Shown here: positions 15,042 to 23,181 of the stretch, piece after piece | Layout: each line of letters opens with the position of its first letter | Numbering within the stretch: the stretch's first letter is position 1 | Assembly: GCA_900555925.1 (NCBI GenBank) | Contig: USMU01000013.1 | Coordinates: 1-30,429, forward strand | Length of the DNA stretch: 30,429 bases | DNA from: an uncultured Clostridium sp. | GTDB taxonomy: Bacteria > Bacillota > Clostridia > Christensenellales > Borkfalkiaceae | Reading direction: 5' to 3' | Translations under genes and position numbers: made by a program | The notes under the pieces: model-generated | What the model saw: only the letters and a program-made list of their open reading frames with translations | What the model was told of the DNA's origin: nothing | Database searches by the model: none

Positions 15042-15308
15042 TTACGCTTCCAAAGCGTTCAGTTTTTTCGCAAGTTTAGCTTTCTTGTTGTCGGCGTTAT
15101 TCTTATGAATTACTCCCTTGGAAGCTGCAGAATCGATTGCGGAAACAGTTTCGGGATATAATTTTGCCGCTTCCTCCTTGTTTCCCGCTGCAACGGCGGC
15201 AAGGAATTTCTTGATTTGCGTCTTTAACGCGGATTTCACGGCTTTGTTCACTTCGGTCTTCTTCTCGATAACCAATACTCTTTTCTTTGCGGATTTAATA
15301 TTAGGCAT
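15042..15308 (-). CDS. rpsT: 30S ribosomal protein S20
   Basis: An 88-residue Lys/Ala-rich protein beginning [22 protein letters not shown], the typical S20 N-terminus, and ending in [17 protein letters not shown]20 binds 16S rRNA early in assembly of the small subunit. Length is normal for the family. The ribosome binding site is AAGGAGACC. The gene is monocistronic, with its own promoter and terminator, and is divergent from murI. S20 genes lying alone are common. Confidence 0.97.
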   Translation of the reverse strand: MPNIKSAKKRVLVIEKKTEVNKAVKSALKTQIKKFLAAVAAGNKEEAAKLYPETVSAIDSAASKGVIHKNNADNKKAKLAKKLNALEA

Positions 15309-15365
15309 GATGGTCTCCTTATTCTTTCCTGTTTTTCTTAAATGGAAATTTCATTTGCATGGATT

Positions 15366-15394
15366 ATTTTAGCATAAATAATTCGGCTTGTAAA
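15366..15394 (-). promoter_or_regulatory. Promoter of rpsT
   Basis: On the minus strand TTTACA (15394-15389) and TAAAAT (15371-15366) are 17 nt apart, with one mismatch from consensus each. The leader to the rpsT ATG is about 50 nt. Confidence 0.7.
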
Positions 15395-15462
15395 CTGTTT
15401 TTGAGGTGTTTATTCCGAAAATCGCCGATTTTTCGGAAAATTTTTCGTCTTTGGAGGGAATT

Positions 15463-16473
15463 ATGGATATTCCGCACGGCGGAATCGGTTTTTTTGACAG
15501 CGGTCTTGGCGGTTTGACCGTCCTTTTCGCTTGTCGCAGTGTTTGCGGAGATTTACCCGTTTATTATTATGGGGACAACGCTCGCGCCCCCTATGGGGGA
15601 CTGTCGTCCGAAATCATAAAAAATTATGCGGCGGAGGCATTTGATACCTTTTCAGCTCTCGGTGCCCGTGCGGCCGTCATCGCTTGCAACACAGTCACCG
15701 CCGTTTGCGCGGATTCTTTTCGGAAAATCTATCCCTTTCCCATAGTGGGAGCGGAACCCGCCGTTTTTCCCGCTGCAGAGAGGTGCGGGGAAATTTTTGT
15801 TTTGGCTACGCCCGCGACTGTCGCAAGTCTCCGTTTTCAACGCTTGTGTTTGCGCGCCGTAGAGAAATATCCCGACGCGCATATCCGCGTTTTCGGGTGT
15901 GAAGGTTTGGCAGGCGCGGTGGAAAAACATTTTTTTTCCGAAGATTTCGATTTTACCCCTTTTCTTCCCCGCGGCAGCCCCGACGGAGTAGTGCTCGGCT
16001 GTACGCATTACGTTTTTTTGAAGAAATTCATCAAAGAGTTTTACGATTGCCCTGTTTTTGACGGTAACGAGGGCATTAAACATCGGCTTTCTACCGTTTT
16101 GTCCGAAAATTTTTCCCGTTGCGAGCATTCCCGACCACCCGAAACCACTTTTCGAGGCTTTTTTCCACCTGTGACCACTTTTGTACCCGAAAAAGAAAAA
16201 AATATCTGTTTCGGACTTCCCGGCAGCAAATATCCCTTTTTCTATGAACCCGAAAAATTATCAAACGGGCTTTTCCCTGGGTCCTCTAAAATAACCGATC
16301 CTTTGAAAGAGAATAATGTCGCGAACAGATGTTCGCCAAATTTTCCTGAAAATCGGGAAAATTGGGGCAAAAAAGGCGCTTTTTCGGGGATTTTTTTTCT
16401 CGGAAGCGGAAAAATGGTCAATAAATCGGTATGCGAACAAATGTTTACATATAAAATCGGGGTGGATTTTTAA
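15463..16473 (+). CDS. murI: Glutamate racemase with an unusual C-terminal tail
   Basis: Converts L-glutamate to D-glutamate for peptidoglycan. The start ATG at 15463 follows GGAGG; an upstream ATG in frame has no ribosome binding site. The core has GFFDSGLGGLTV (D12, S13), YYGDNARAPYG, the first catalytic cysteine in VIACNTVTA (C75) and the second in VLGCTHYVFL (C180). The family core seems to end near residue 217 after DGNEGIKHRLSTVL. About 120 further residues, rich in Phe, Pro, Lys and Asn, do not resemble a racemase and have no recognisable domain. The tail is encoded by AT-rich sequence that also carries two LexA-type boxes and may be former intergenic DNA read through after loss of a stop. 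Confidence 0.88.
   Translation: MDIPHGGIGFFDSGLGGLTVLFACRSVCGDLPVYYYGDNARAPYGGLSSEIIKNYAAEAFDTFSALGARAAVIACNTVTAVCADSFRKIYPFPIVGAEPAVFPAAERCGEIFVLATPATVASLRFQRLCLRAVEKYPDAHIRVFGCEGLAGAVEKHFFSEDFDFTPFLPRGSPDGVVLGCTHYVFLKKFIKEFYDCPVFDGNEGIKHRLSTVLSENFSRCEHSRPPETTFRGFFPPVTTFVPEKEKNICFGLPGSKYPFFYEPEKLSNGLFPGSSKITDPLKENNVANRCSPNFPENRENWGKKGAFSGIFFLGSGKMVNKSVCEQMFTYKIGVDF
16322..16335. promoter_or_regulatory. LexA (SOS) box, full consensus match
   Basis: CGAACAGATGTTCG matches the Gram-positive LexA/DinR consensus CGAACRNRYGTTYG at every position. It lies within the 3' tail of murI, about 210 bp upstream of the mraZ -35 box. Confidence 0.6.
16434..16447. promoter_or_regulatory. Second LexA-type box
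   Basis: CGAACAAATGTTTA matches 13 of 14 consensus positions and sits in a longer imperfect palindrome (TATG...CATA, 16430-16451). It lies 112 bp after the first box and 86 bp before the mraZ -35 hexamer. Confidence 0.45.
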
Positions 16474-16533
16474 GAGGTGTGGGCAATAATCCCAAAAAGT
16501 TGCTATTTTTTTGAAGATTTTTACGAAAAAAAC

Positions 16534-16563
16534 TTGACAAAGGGGCAAAAATGGTTATATAAT
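16534..16563 (+). promoter_or_regulatory. Promoter of the dcw cluster (mraZ)
   Basis: TTGACA (16534-16539) and TATAAT (16558-16563), both exact consensus, are 18 nt apart. The start point near 16570 leaves a leader of about 30 nt with GGGGAGG before mraZ. GG-containing repeats with about 10-bp steps (16542-16565) overlap the spacer and could be degenerate MraZ-binding repeats. Confidence 0.85.
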
Positions 16564-16600
16564 GGAGATACGTTAAATTGAGAAAAGGGGAGGTGCAGAT

Positions 16601-17020
16601 ATGGCGACTTTGTTCCGCGGAATTTATGAACATCAGCTGGACGATAAAAACCGTCTGCGCATTCCCGCGAAGTTCAAGAGCGGACTGGGCGAATCGTATA
16701 GCTTTGCCCGCGGTATGAACGGCTGTATCTATGTATTTCCCGATACGGTTCTCGAAGAGACGCTCGAAGAGCTGTCCGAGGAGAGACTCGGCGAATCGTC
16801 GAAGGCTTCGCTGTTGTTTTTCAGCTCGATTTTTCCCGCCGAGGAAGACGGACAGGGGCGCGTAGTGCTTCCTGCTCGGCTGCGGGCGATGGCCGGAATC
16901 AAAAAAGACGTCGTCACGATAGGACGGGGAAAGCGGCTGGAAATCTGGTCGGCGGAAAAGTACAACGCCTATATCGACGACGTGGATTACGACGAGGAAT
17001 TCAAAAAATTGGGGATTTAA
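16601..17020 (+). CDS. mraZ: Transcriptional regulator MraZ
   Basis: A 139-residue protein with two AbrB-like swapped-hairpin halves. MraZ is a DNA-binding, ring-forming regulator of the dcw cluster and is usually its first gene, as here. The opening MATLFRGIYEHQLDDKNR followed by LRIPAKFKS and the internal repeat QGRVVLPARLRAMAGI are family hallmarks. The ribosome binding site is GGGGAGG. rsmH starts 3 nt after its stop codon. Confidence 0.96.
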   Translation: MATLFRGIYEHQLDDKNRLRIPAKFKSGLGESYSFARGMNGCIYVFPDTVLEETLEELSEERLGESSKASLLFFSSIFPAEEDGQGRVVLPARLRAMAGIKKDVVTIGRGKRLEIWSAEKYNAYIDDVDYDEEFKKLGI

Positions 17021-17023
17021 CGT

Positions 17024-17965
17024 ATGTTGGAATTTTCGCACAAACCTGTCATGTTGGAAGAATGTATGCAGGGGCTCGCCTTAAAAGCGGGCGGGATATA
17101 TTTCGACGGCACGGTAGGCGGGGGCGGTCATTCTTACGAGATTCTCAAAAGGACTTCTCCGTCGGGGCGGCTGATTGCCACCGATCTGGACGACGAAGCG
17201 ATTGCGGCGGCGACGAGACGACTTTTGCCCTTTGAGGGAAGATTTACGATTTACAAATCCAATTATAAGGATTTTGAACGGGTTTTCGGCGAGGCGGGGG
17301 TCGATAAGGTGGACGGAGCTCTGTTGGATTTCGGGGTTTCCTCCCACCAAATAGACGATGCCGACAGAGGATTTTCCTATCGATTCGGGGAAGCGCCGCT
17401 CGATATGCGCATGGACAGAACGTCAAAGCTGACGGCGGAAACGGTACTCAATACCTATTCCGAAGAAAAGCTCGCGTTTATTCTGAAAGCGTACGGAGAG
17501 GAGAGTTTCGCAAAAACGATTGCGCGCAACGTCGTAAAATACAGGGCGAACAAGCCCTTGACGACCTGCGGCGAATTTGCGGAAATCATTCAAAACAGTA
17601 TTCCCGCGAAATTCCGTTTCGGAGCGCCGTGCGAAAGGAAAAGCTTTCAGGCTCTCAGAATAGAGGTCAACGGGGAACTCGACGGATTGTATGAACTGGT
17701 GCTCGCGCTTACCCGTCGATTGAAAAAGGGAGGGCGAATCGCGATACTCACCTTTCATTCCTTAGAGGATCGGGCGGTGAAGGAAGCATTTCGGTATATG
17801 GAATCGCCGTGTACCTGTCCCAAAAGCTTTCCCGTCTGTGTCTGCGGGAAAAAGCAGGAAATCAAAATCATTACGCATAAACCGATTACGGCCGGCGCCG
17901 AGGAGCTCGAAGCCAATTCGAGGAGCAAATGCGCGAAACTGCGGATTGCGGAAAGGATTATCTGA
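17024..17965 (+). CDS. rsmH: 16S rRNA (cytosine-1402-N4)-methyltransferase RsmH
   Basis: A 313-residue SAM-dependent methyltransferase that modifies C1402 in the 16S rRNA decoding centre. It shows HKPVMLEECMQGL, the SAM-binding FDGTVGGGGHS, LLDFGVSSHQIDDADRGFSY and RMDRTSKLTAETVLN, then the C-terminal LTFHSLEDRAVK and CTCPKSFPVCVCG segments typical of RsmH (MraW). Length is normal. It begins 3 nt after mraZ; the ribosome binding site is weak (GGGGAT), consistent with translational coupling. Confidence 0.96.
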   Translation: MLEFSHKPVMLEECMQGLALKAGGIYFDGTVGGGGHSYEILKRTSPSGRLIATDLDDEAIAAATRRLLPFEGRFTIYKSNYKDFERVFGEAGVDKVDGALLDFGVSSHQIDDADRGFSYRFGEAPLDMRMDRTSKLTAETVLNTYSEEKLAFILKAYGEESFAKTIARNVVKYRANKPLTTCGEFAEIIQNSIPAKFRFGAPCERKSFQALRIEVNGELDGLYELVLALTRRLKKGGRIAILTFHSLEDRAVKEAFRYMESPCTCPKSFPVCVCGKKQEIKIITHKPITAGAEELEANSRSKCAKLRIAERII

Positions 17966-18047
17966 CAGACCAAAGAAAAACCAATCTACGAAAAGATAAG
18001 GATATTATGAGCTGACGTTTACGTGATTACGGAAGGAGAGAAGGAAA

Positions 18048-18791
18048 ATGGCTACGGTTTTTGAAAACAGACCCGCACCCGTATCTGTACCGCCCGAAGA
18101 GGAGGCGGCTTTACACAACGCGCGCATCAAAGAGCGCTATGAAAAATTGAGAAATGCCGAGGCGACTCAGCTTTCGGAGAGCTTTTCCGAGGCGGAAAGA
18201 AGCGCGTACACCGCGCCCAAGGCTTCGGCGCCCACGCTTGCGCCCGAACGTCCCCGCGAGAGTTTTTCCTATTCGTCCGCGCCGGTTGAGGAAACGCCTC
18301 GCACAAACGGCTATGTCCATACGAGAGTGGATTCTCCCTTATTTACGCCCGAAACGCTCGATCGCACACTCCGCCGCGAAGATTACGGCTTTATGGCGCC
18401 CGCCGCGCCCGCGGAGCAAAAAGCGGAAGTGAGAGAGGAAACGGCGGTCTCGGAGACTGTAAACGTTCCCGTAAATGCCCCTGCGGCTCCTGTGGAAATG
18501 CCCGTCACGGCGGTCAATGTCGAGGCCCGCGCGGAGGGCTATGCGCTCAACGGCTTGGCTAAAATGGTGATAGCCGCGTTTGCTGCGCTGGTCATCGTCA
18601 TGCTGACGGTCATCTGTATCAATACGCAGGTGATTCGTAAAAAGACCGTACAGCTCAGAAATTTGGAACGGAGACAGGAAGAGCTCGTCCAAGAAAACGC
18701 CGAACTCGAAAAGAATATCGAGGAAGCGAAATCCTTCGATAAGATTCTCGAATTCGTCGAAGAAAATGGAATGATTTACGATCCGAGTTGA
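18048..18791 (+). CDS. ftsL: FtsL-like cell division protein with long disordered N-terminus
   Basis: A 247-residue single-span membrane protein in the ftsL position, between rsmH and the division PBP. Residues 1-165 are rich in Ala, Pro, Glu and Ser and look disordered and cytoplasmic. A transmembrane helix (about 170-192; MVIAAFAALVIVMLTVICI) follows, then a heptad-like coiled coil (about 196-228; RNLERRQEELVQENAELEKN) and a short end. Helix plus extracellular coiled coil is the FtsL/DivIC plan, where the coiled coil pairs with the partner protein in the divisome. FtsL proteins are usually 90-130 residues, so the N-terminal tail is long. The start has a GGAAGGAGAG ribosome binding site. The name rests on layout and position, not on conserved residues. 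Confidence 0.78.
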   Translation: MATVFENRPAPVSVPPEEEAALHNARIKERYEKLRNAEATQLSESFSEAERSAYTAPKASAPTLAPERPRESFSYSSAPVEETPRTNGYVHTRVDSPLFTPETLDRTLRREDYGFMAPAAPAEQKAEVREETAVSETVNVPVNAPAAPVEMPVTAVNVEARAEGYALNGLAKMVIAAFAALVIVMLTVICINTQVIRKKTVQLRNLERRQEELVQENAELEKNIEEAKSFDKILEFVEENGMIYDPS

Positions 18792-18855
18792 AGAATTTAT
18801 CTAAAATGACGTTCGATTTTTGTCGATAAATATTTTCTCTAAGGAGTGTAAGACT

Positions 18856-20607
18856 ATCAAAAAACCGACAACCGATTACTCTGTATCAGTTTTACGAAAG
18901 AGGTTATTTGCCATATTTATGGCGATAACCTTTCTTTTTTGCCTTTTGGCGGGAAGATTCTTCTATGTTCAGGTCGTTTGGAGCGGACAGCTCGGCTACC
19001 GCGCGCTCGACCAATGGATGCGAGAAATTCCCGTGGTAGCCGAGCGCGGACTCATAACGGACAGAAACGGCGTAGTTCTTGCGGAAAACGATACTTCGTA
19101 CACGGTGTTTGCCCGTTCCAATGCGGTCAAGGATAAAGAGGAAACTGCGAGACTTTTGGCGGATTGTCTGGGCGTGGACGGAGAAAAACTGCTCGATAAA
19201 CTCGAATCCGTCAAGGCTTCGGAAATCACCGTCGCCCGTCATGTAGATAAAAGCGCGATAGAGACGCTCGCGGAAGCCGGTCCCGACGGTGTCTACTATT
19301 CCCGCGACAATACGCGGGTTTATCCCAAAGGCGACGCGCTCTGTCAGGTACTCGGATTTACGTCCACGGACAATTCAGGCACGACGGGAATCGAAAAATA
19401 TTACGATAAATACCTAGCCGGAACTAATGGGGAACTTTTATACGAAACAGACCTCGTCGGAATCAATCTCGAAGGGGCGGTCGCTGCCTATCTTCCCGCG
19501 GAAAACGGAATGAATATCGAGCTCACCGTCGATTACGGGATACAATCCATTTGCGAAAGTGTGCTGAAAAAGGTGGCGGAAACCTATTCCCCTGTTTCTG
19601 CGGAATGTATTGTCCTCGACCCGAACACCTTTGAAATCCTCGCACTGGCAAACTATCCGAGTTATGATCTTAACGAAGTCCCGCGGGACGATACAGAGCT
19701 TTTGAATATGCTTTCCAGAAACCGTATCGTTTGCGACATCTATGAGCCCGGATCCACCTTCAAGGTGGTCACCGCGGCGGCGGACATCGAAGAATCCCTG
19801 CAAGGGAATCCGAACGCCTTTTCGACGAGCTATGTTTTTTCGAGCAGTCGAACCCGCACGGTGGACGGCACGACGGTAAAGTGTTGGAGCAATCACGCGA
19901 ACGGCAAGCACTGTAATCAGACGCTGGCGGACGCATTGAATAACAGCTGTAACCCCTGTTTTACGGATATTGCGCTGTCGCTCGGAAAAGAAACGTTTTA
20001 CGATTATCTGTCCGCATTCGGCTTCGGAAAGGCGACGGGCATCGATTACAGCGGCGAAGCAATCGGCATGCTCCTGCCTGAATCGGCGGTCAGGGACTGC
20101 GATCTCGCGCGTATCGGGTTCGGGCAGACGGTGGCGGTATCGGGCTTGCAGCTTGCCTGTGCGACTGCGGCGGCCGTCAACGGAGGGTATTACTATACTC
20201 CGCACCTCGTCAAAAGTATATACGCTTCCGACGGATATGTTTTGAGCGAGGTAGAAAAATCTCTGAAAAACAGAACGGTGAGCGAAAAGGCTTCTTCGAC
20301 GCTCGCCGCCATGCTGGAAGGAGTCGTGCGGGACGGGAGCGGCAAAAAGGCGTATATAGAAGGATATCGCGTGGGCGGCAAGACGGGCACCGCGCAGAAG
20401 TACGAGGACGGACATATCGCCGCGGGAAAGTACGTCTCTTCGTTCGTGGGATTTTTCCCCGCGGATAAACCGCAGTATCTCGCCCTCGTCATCGTGGACG
20501 AACCGCAGGGTGCTTATTACGGCAGCGGCGTGGCCGCGCCCCGCGCCAAAGAAATTTTTGAGGGAATTATCTCCTTGAAAAACATACAACCCTACCAAAG
20601 CGAATAA
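18856..20607 (+). CDS. Class B penicillin-binding protein (FtsI/PBP2B/SpoVD type)
   Basis: Division or sporulation transpeptidase that cross-links septal peptidoglycan. It has a basic N-terminus (VLRKRL), one membrane anchor, a pedestal domain starting VAERGLITDRNG, and the transpeptidase with SxxK in EPGSTFKVVT (S300 from this start), SxN in NNSCNP and KTG in GGKTGTAQK (K509). It ends about 20 residues after the usual core, with no PASTA domain. The start is a problem: a strong ribosome binding site (TAAGGAG, 18840-18846) stands 9 nt before an ATC codon in frame, giving (M)KKPTTDYSVS. The TTG at 18820 has no ribosome binding site, and the first in-frame ATG (18919) would cut off the basic residues and part of the anchor. 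murE follows. Confidence 0.92.
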   Translation: MKKPTTDYSVSVLRKRLFAIFMAITFLFCLLAGRFFYVQVVWSGQLGYRALDQWMREIPVVAERGLITDRNGVVLAENDTSYTVFARSNAVKDKEETARLLADCLGVDGEKLLDKLESVKASEITVARHVDKSAIETLAEAGPDGVYYSRDNTRVYPKGDALCQVLGFTSTDNSGTTGIEKYYDKYLAGTNGELLYETDLVGINLEGAVAAYLPAENGMNIELTVDYGIQSICESVLKKVAETYSPVSAECIVLDPNTFEILALANYPSYDLNEVPRDDTELLNMLSRNRIVCDIYEPGSTFKVVTAAADIEESLQGNPNAFSTSYVFSSSRTRTVDGTTVKCWSNHANGKHCNQTLADALNNSCNPCFTDIALSLGKETFYDYLSAFGFGKATGIDYSGEAIGMLLPESAVRDCDLARIGFGQTVAVSGLQLACATAAAVNGGYYYTPHLVKSIYASDGYVLSEVEKSLKNRTVSEKASSTLAAMLEGVVRDGSGKKAYIEGYRVGGKTGTAQKYEDGHIAAGKYVSSFVGFFPADKPQYLALVIVDEPQGAYYGSGVAAPRAKEIFEGIISLKNIQPYQSE

Positions 20608-20662
20608 ACATAATAGGGAAGGAAAGCTCGGCCGTTATTCGTTGGTCGGAAGGGGTGATCTT

Positions 20663-22159
20663 ATGCTGTTATCGGAACTTGCCCGCTGCGTGGAGGGCGC
20701 GCGGATCGTATGCGGAAAGAAAAATATGCAGATGTCGGAGAATACGCAGATAAAAGGTCTCACGGCAGACAGTCGGTTCTGTTCTCCGGGAGATTTGTTC
20801 TTTTGCCTCACGGGCGGAAAGACGGATTCCCACGCCTTTGCGCGGGATGCGGAGCTCGCGGGTGCCGCCGCTGCGGTCACGGAACGGGAATTGGAACTGA
20901 AAATTCCGCAAATCGTCGTTCCCGATTCTCGCTCCGCCATGAGCCTGATGGCCGCAGCTTTTTACGGCCACGCCGCGGATAAGCTGAAAATCATCGGCAT
21001 CACGGGAACCAACGGAAAGACGACGACTTCGTATATGCTCGCCTCCGTTCTGCGCCGCGCGGGAAAAGCCGTGGCGGTGGTGGGGACGCTCGGTATCTAT
21101 TACGGAAAAAAGCAGATCGCGCCCGAACTCACCACGCCCGACCCGATTTTTTTGCATAAAATGTTTGCGGATATGCTCAAAAGCGGCGTGGAATACGTGG
21201 TAGCGGAAGTTTCCGCTCACGCGCTGTTTTATCGGAAGGAGGAAGGAATTTCCTTTGCCGCTTGTATTTTTACGAACTTCACGCAGGATCACCTCGACTT
21301 TTTCAACACGATGGAAAATTATAAGCAGTCCAAGAAATTGCTTTTTACCCCCGAACGCTGTCCGATCGCGGTGCTCAACGGCGACGACCAAACGGGTCGG
21401 GAAATCGGAGCCATGCGCGCGGAATCGGACAGGGCGGGAAAGACAAACACCGTCTATTACGGACTGGAAACTCCCGCGGAAGCGTTTGCGGTACTCACTT
21501 CGGAAGAACTTTACAGTTCGGAATTCATGCTCAACCTGTCGGATAATTTGTGCCGCATATCCCTGCCGATGACGGGTAGACATAACGTATATAATGCACT
21601 TGCGGCGTCGGCGTGCGCGCACATTCTGGGAATCCGTACGGAGGCGATAGCGGGGGGACTCAGTTCCATGAAGCCCGTCCGCGGCAGGCTGGAACCCGCG
21701 GGAAAATTCCACGGGGCGGATATTTTCGTGGATTTCGCGCATACTCCCGACGGGCTGGAAAAATCTCTCGCCGCGTTGAAGGAGCACTGTAAGGGCAGGC
21801 TCATCTGCCTTTTCGGGTGCGGAGGGAACCGCGACCGCTCCAAGCGCGCCGTCATGGGGGAGACCGTGGCGAGAAAGGCGGATTTTTCCGTGCTTACTTC
21901 GGATAATCCCCGATATGAGGACCCCTCGGACATCATCTCGGAAATCGAACGGGGCTACCGCCGTTTTTCCATGCATTATGTCATAGTCCCCGAACGGGAT
22001 AAAGCCATTTACTATGCGGTGGGGCTCTTGAAAAAAGGGGATATTCTGCTGGTGGCGGGAAAAGGCGGAGAGGATTATCAGGAAATTATGGGTATAAAAT
22101 ATTCCTATAACGACAATGCTGTAATTAAAGAAGCGTTGAGCAAACAGCCGCCCCTTTGA
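20663..22159 (+). CDS. murE: UDP-MurNAc-tripeptide synthetase MurE (meso-DAP type)
   Basis: Adds the third amino acid of the stem peptide to UDP-MurNAc-L-Ala-D-Glu with ATP, in the cytoplasm. The 498-residue protein has the P-loop GTNGKTTT (from residue 115), the central carbamate-lysine region with EVSAHAL, and the C-terminal DNPR motif at 414-417 (TSDNPRYEDP). DNPR is characteristic of meso-diaminopimelate-adding enzymes, so the peptidoglycan is predicted to be DAP type. The start ATG at 20663 follows GGAAGGGG; the open frame runs 7 codons further up without support. It ends 14 nt before the preferred mraY start. Confidence 0.95.
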   Translation: MLLSELARCVEGARIVCGKKNMQMSENTQIKGLTADSRFCSPGDLFFCLTGGKTDSHAFARDAELAGAAAAVTERELELKIPQIVVPDSRSAMSLMAAAFYGHAADKLKIIGITGTNGKTTTSYMLASVLRRAGKAVAVVGTLGIYYGKKQIAPELTTPDPIFLHKMFADMLKSGVEYVVAEVSAHALFYRKEEGISFAACIFTNFTQDHLDFFNTMENYKQSKKLLFTPERCPIAVLNGDDQTGREIGAMRAESDRAGKTNTVYYGLETPAEAFAVLTSEELYSSEFMLNLSDNLCRISLPMTGRHNVYNALAASACAHILGIRTEAIAGGLSSMKPVRGRLEPAGKFHGADIFVDFAHTPDGLEKSLAALKEHCKGRLICLFGCGGNRDRSKRAVMGETVARKADFSVLTSDNPRYEDPSDIISEIERGYRRFSMHYVIVPERDKAIYYAVGLLKKGDILLVAGKGGEDYQEIMGIKYSYNDNAVIKEALSKQPPL

Positions 22160-22173
22160 AGGCAGGAGCCATG

Positions 22174-23127
22174 ATGAAAAATTATCTCGCCGCGGCGTCA
22201 GTCGCGTTTTCTCTCTCGTTTGTTTTCTGTCTCATTCTCATTCCCGTTCTCAGAAAACTCAAAGCGGGGCAGAATATACTCTCTTATGTAAAGGAACACA
22301 AAGGCAAAAGCGGTACGCCCACTATGGGCGGACTCGCTTTTATTTTATCCGCCGTCCTGACGGCGAGTATCTTCGTCAAGAAAATCGACCGCGCGACAAT
22401 CGTTGCGCTCACCGTAGGAATAGCCTATCTTCTCGTCGGCTTTCTCGACGATTTTCTCAAAAAAAAGCACAAGGAAAATTTGGGCCTGAAAGCATGGCAG
22501 AAGGCGCTCTTTCAGACCTTTGCCGCCGTGTTTGCGGGGATTTTCTGCGTTCGGTCGGGGCTGACTCACCTGAATGTTCCTTTTACGCATAAGAGCTTCG
22601 ATATCGGTTGGGGCATGCTGCCGCTCGCGGTATTCGTATTTCTCGCCACGGTCAACAGCGTCAATCTGACCGACGGATTGGACGGGCTTGCCGCGGGAAC
22701 TTCGCTTCCGTTCTTTCTTTTCATGGGAATCATAGCGGTTTTACAGGGCGGTTCCGTTTCCCTCGCGTCTCTTTCGTTCTGCCTCTGCGGCGCTCTTGCC
22801 GCTTACCTCATATTCAACGTTTCTCCCGCTTCGGTCTTTATGGGGGATACGGGCTCGCTGGCGCTTGGAGGTTTCGCTTCCTGTATCGGCGTATTTACGG
22901 GAAACACCCTCTATATCGCCGTCGTCGGAATTATGTTTGTCCTTTCCAGCATAACCGTCATCATTCAGGTAATATACTATAAAGCGACGGGCGGAAAAAG
23001 AGTGTTCCTCATGGCCCCCGTACACCATCATTTTCAGGAAAAGGGCTATTCGGAAAGCAAAATCGCTTACGCCTATTCCGTCGTTACCGCTCTTCTCGGC
23101 GCGCTGTGCGTCATAGCTCTTCTTTGA
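22174..23127 (+). CDS. mraY: Phospho-MurNAc-pentapeptide transferase MraY
   Basis: Integral membrane enzyme that transfers phospho-MurNAc-pentapeptide to undecaprenyl phosphate, making lipid I. The 317-residue chain has about ten hydrophobic segments and the conserved cytoplasmic motifs GTPTMGGLAF, FLDDFLKKK, NSVNLTDGLDGLA, FMGDTGSLALGG and APVHHHFQEKG with its histidine run. Two adjacent ATGs (22171, 22174) follow AGGAG; I prefer the second because its spacing is 5 nt. murF, which often sits between murE and mraY, is absent. Confidence 0.95.
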   Translation: MKNYLAAASVAFSLSFVFCLILIPVLRKLKAGQNILSYVKEHKGKSGTPTMGGLAFILSAVLTASIFVKKIDRATIVALTVGIAYLLVGFLDDFLKKKHKENLGLKAWQKALFQTFAAVFAGIFCVRSGLTHLNVPFTHKSFDIGWGMLPLAVFVFLATVNSVNLTDGLDGLAAGTSLPFFLFMGIIAVLQGGSVSLASLSFCLCGALAAYLIFNVSPASVFMGDTGSLALGGFASCIGVFTGNTLYIAVVGIMFVLSSITVIIQVIYYKATGGKRVFLMAPVHHHFQEKGYSESKIAYAYSVVTALLGALCVIALL

Positions 23128-23181
23128 ACGGCGTAAGGCGTGCCTTTTTCCCGCTCGAATAAATTCGGAAGGAGGATTTGT

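Noticed and set aside
16477..16518. Terminator after murI (GGCAATAATCCC ... TTGC then T run).
   Set aside because: The possible stem has only about four base pairs, too weak to call although a T run follows.
16542..16565. MraZ-box-like GG repeats with about 10-bp steps in the mraZ promoter.
   Set aside because: The units (GGGG, TGG, TGG) are too degenerate to claim as a separate site; noted only within the promoter entry.
18820..18855. TTG at 18820 as start of the PBP gene.
   Set aside because: No ribosome binding site precedes it and the strong TAAGGAG lies inside the resulting reading, which points to a start after it.
19438..20598. Long minus-strand open frame (386 codons) opposite the PBP gene.
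   Set aside because: It lies entirely antisense to a gene with clear transpeptidase motifs, is rich in Arg/His as expected for a mirror of GC-rich coding DNA, and has no recognisable motif or ribosome binding site.
20669..21976. Minus-strand open frame (435 codons) opposite murE.
   Set aside because: Antisense shadow of murE with skewed Arg/His/Gly composition and no family features.
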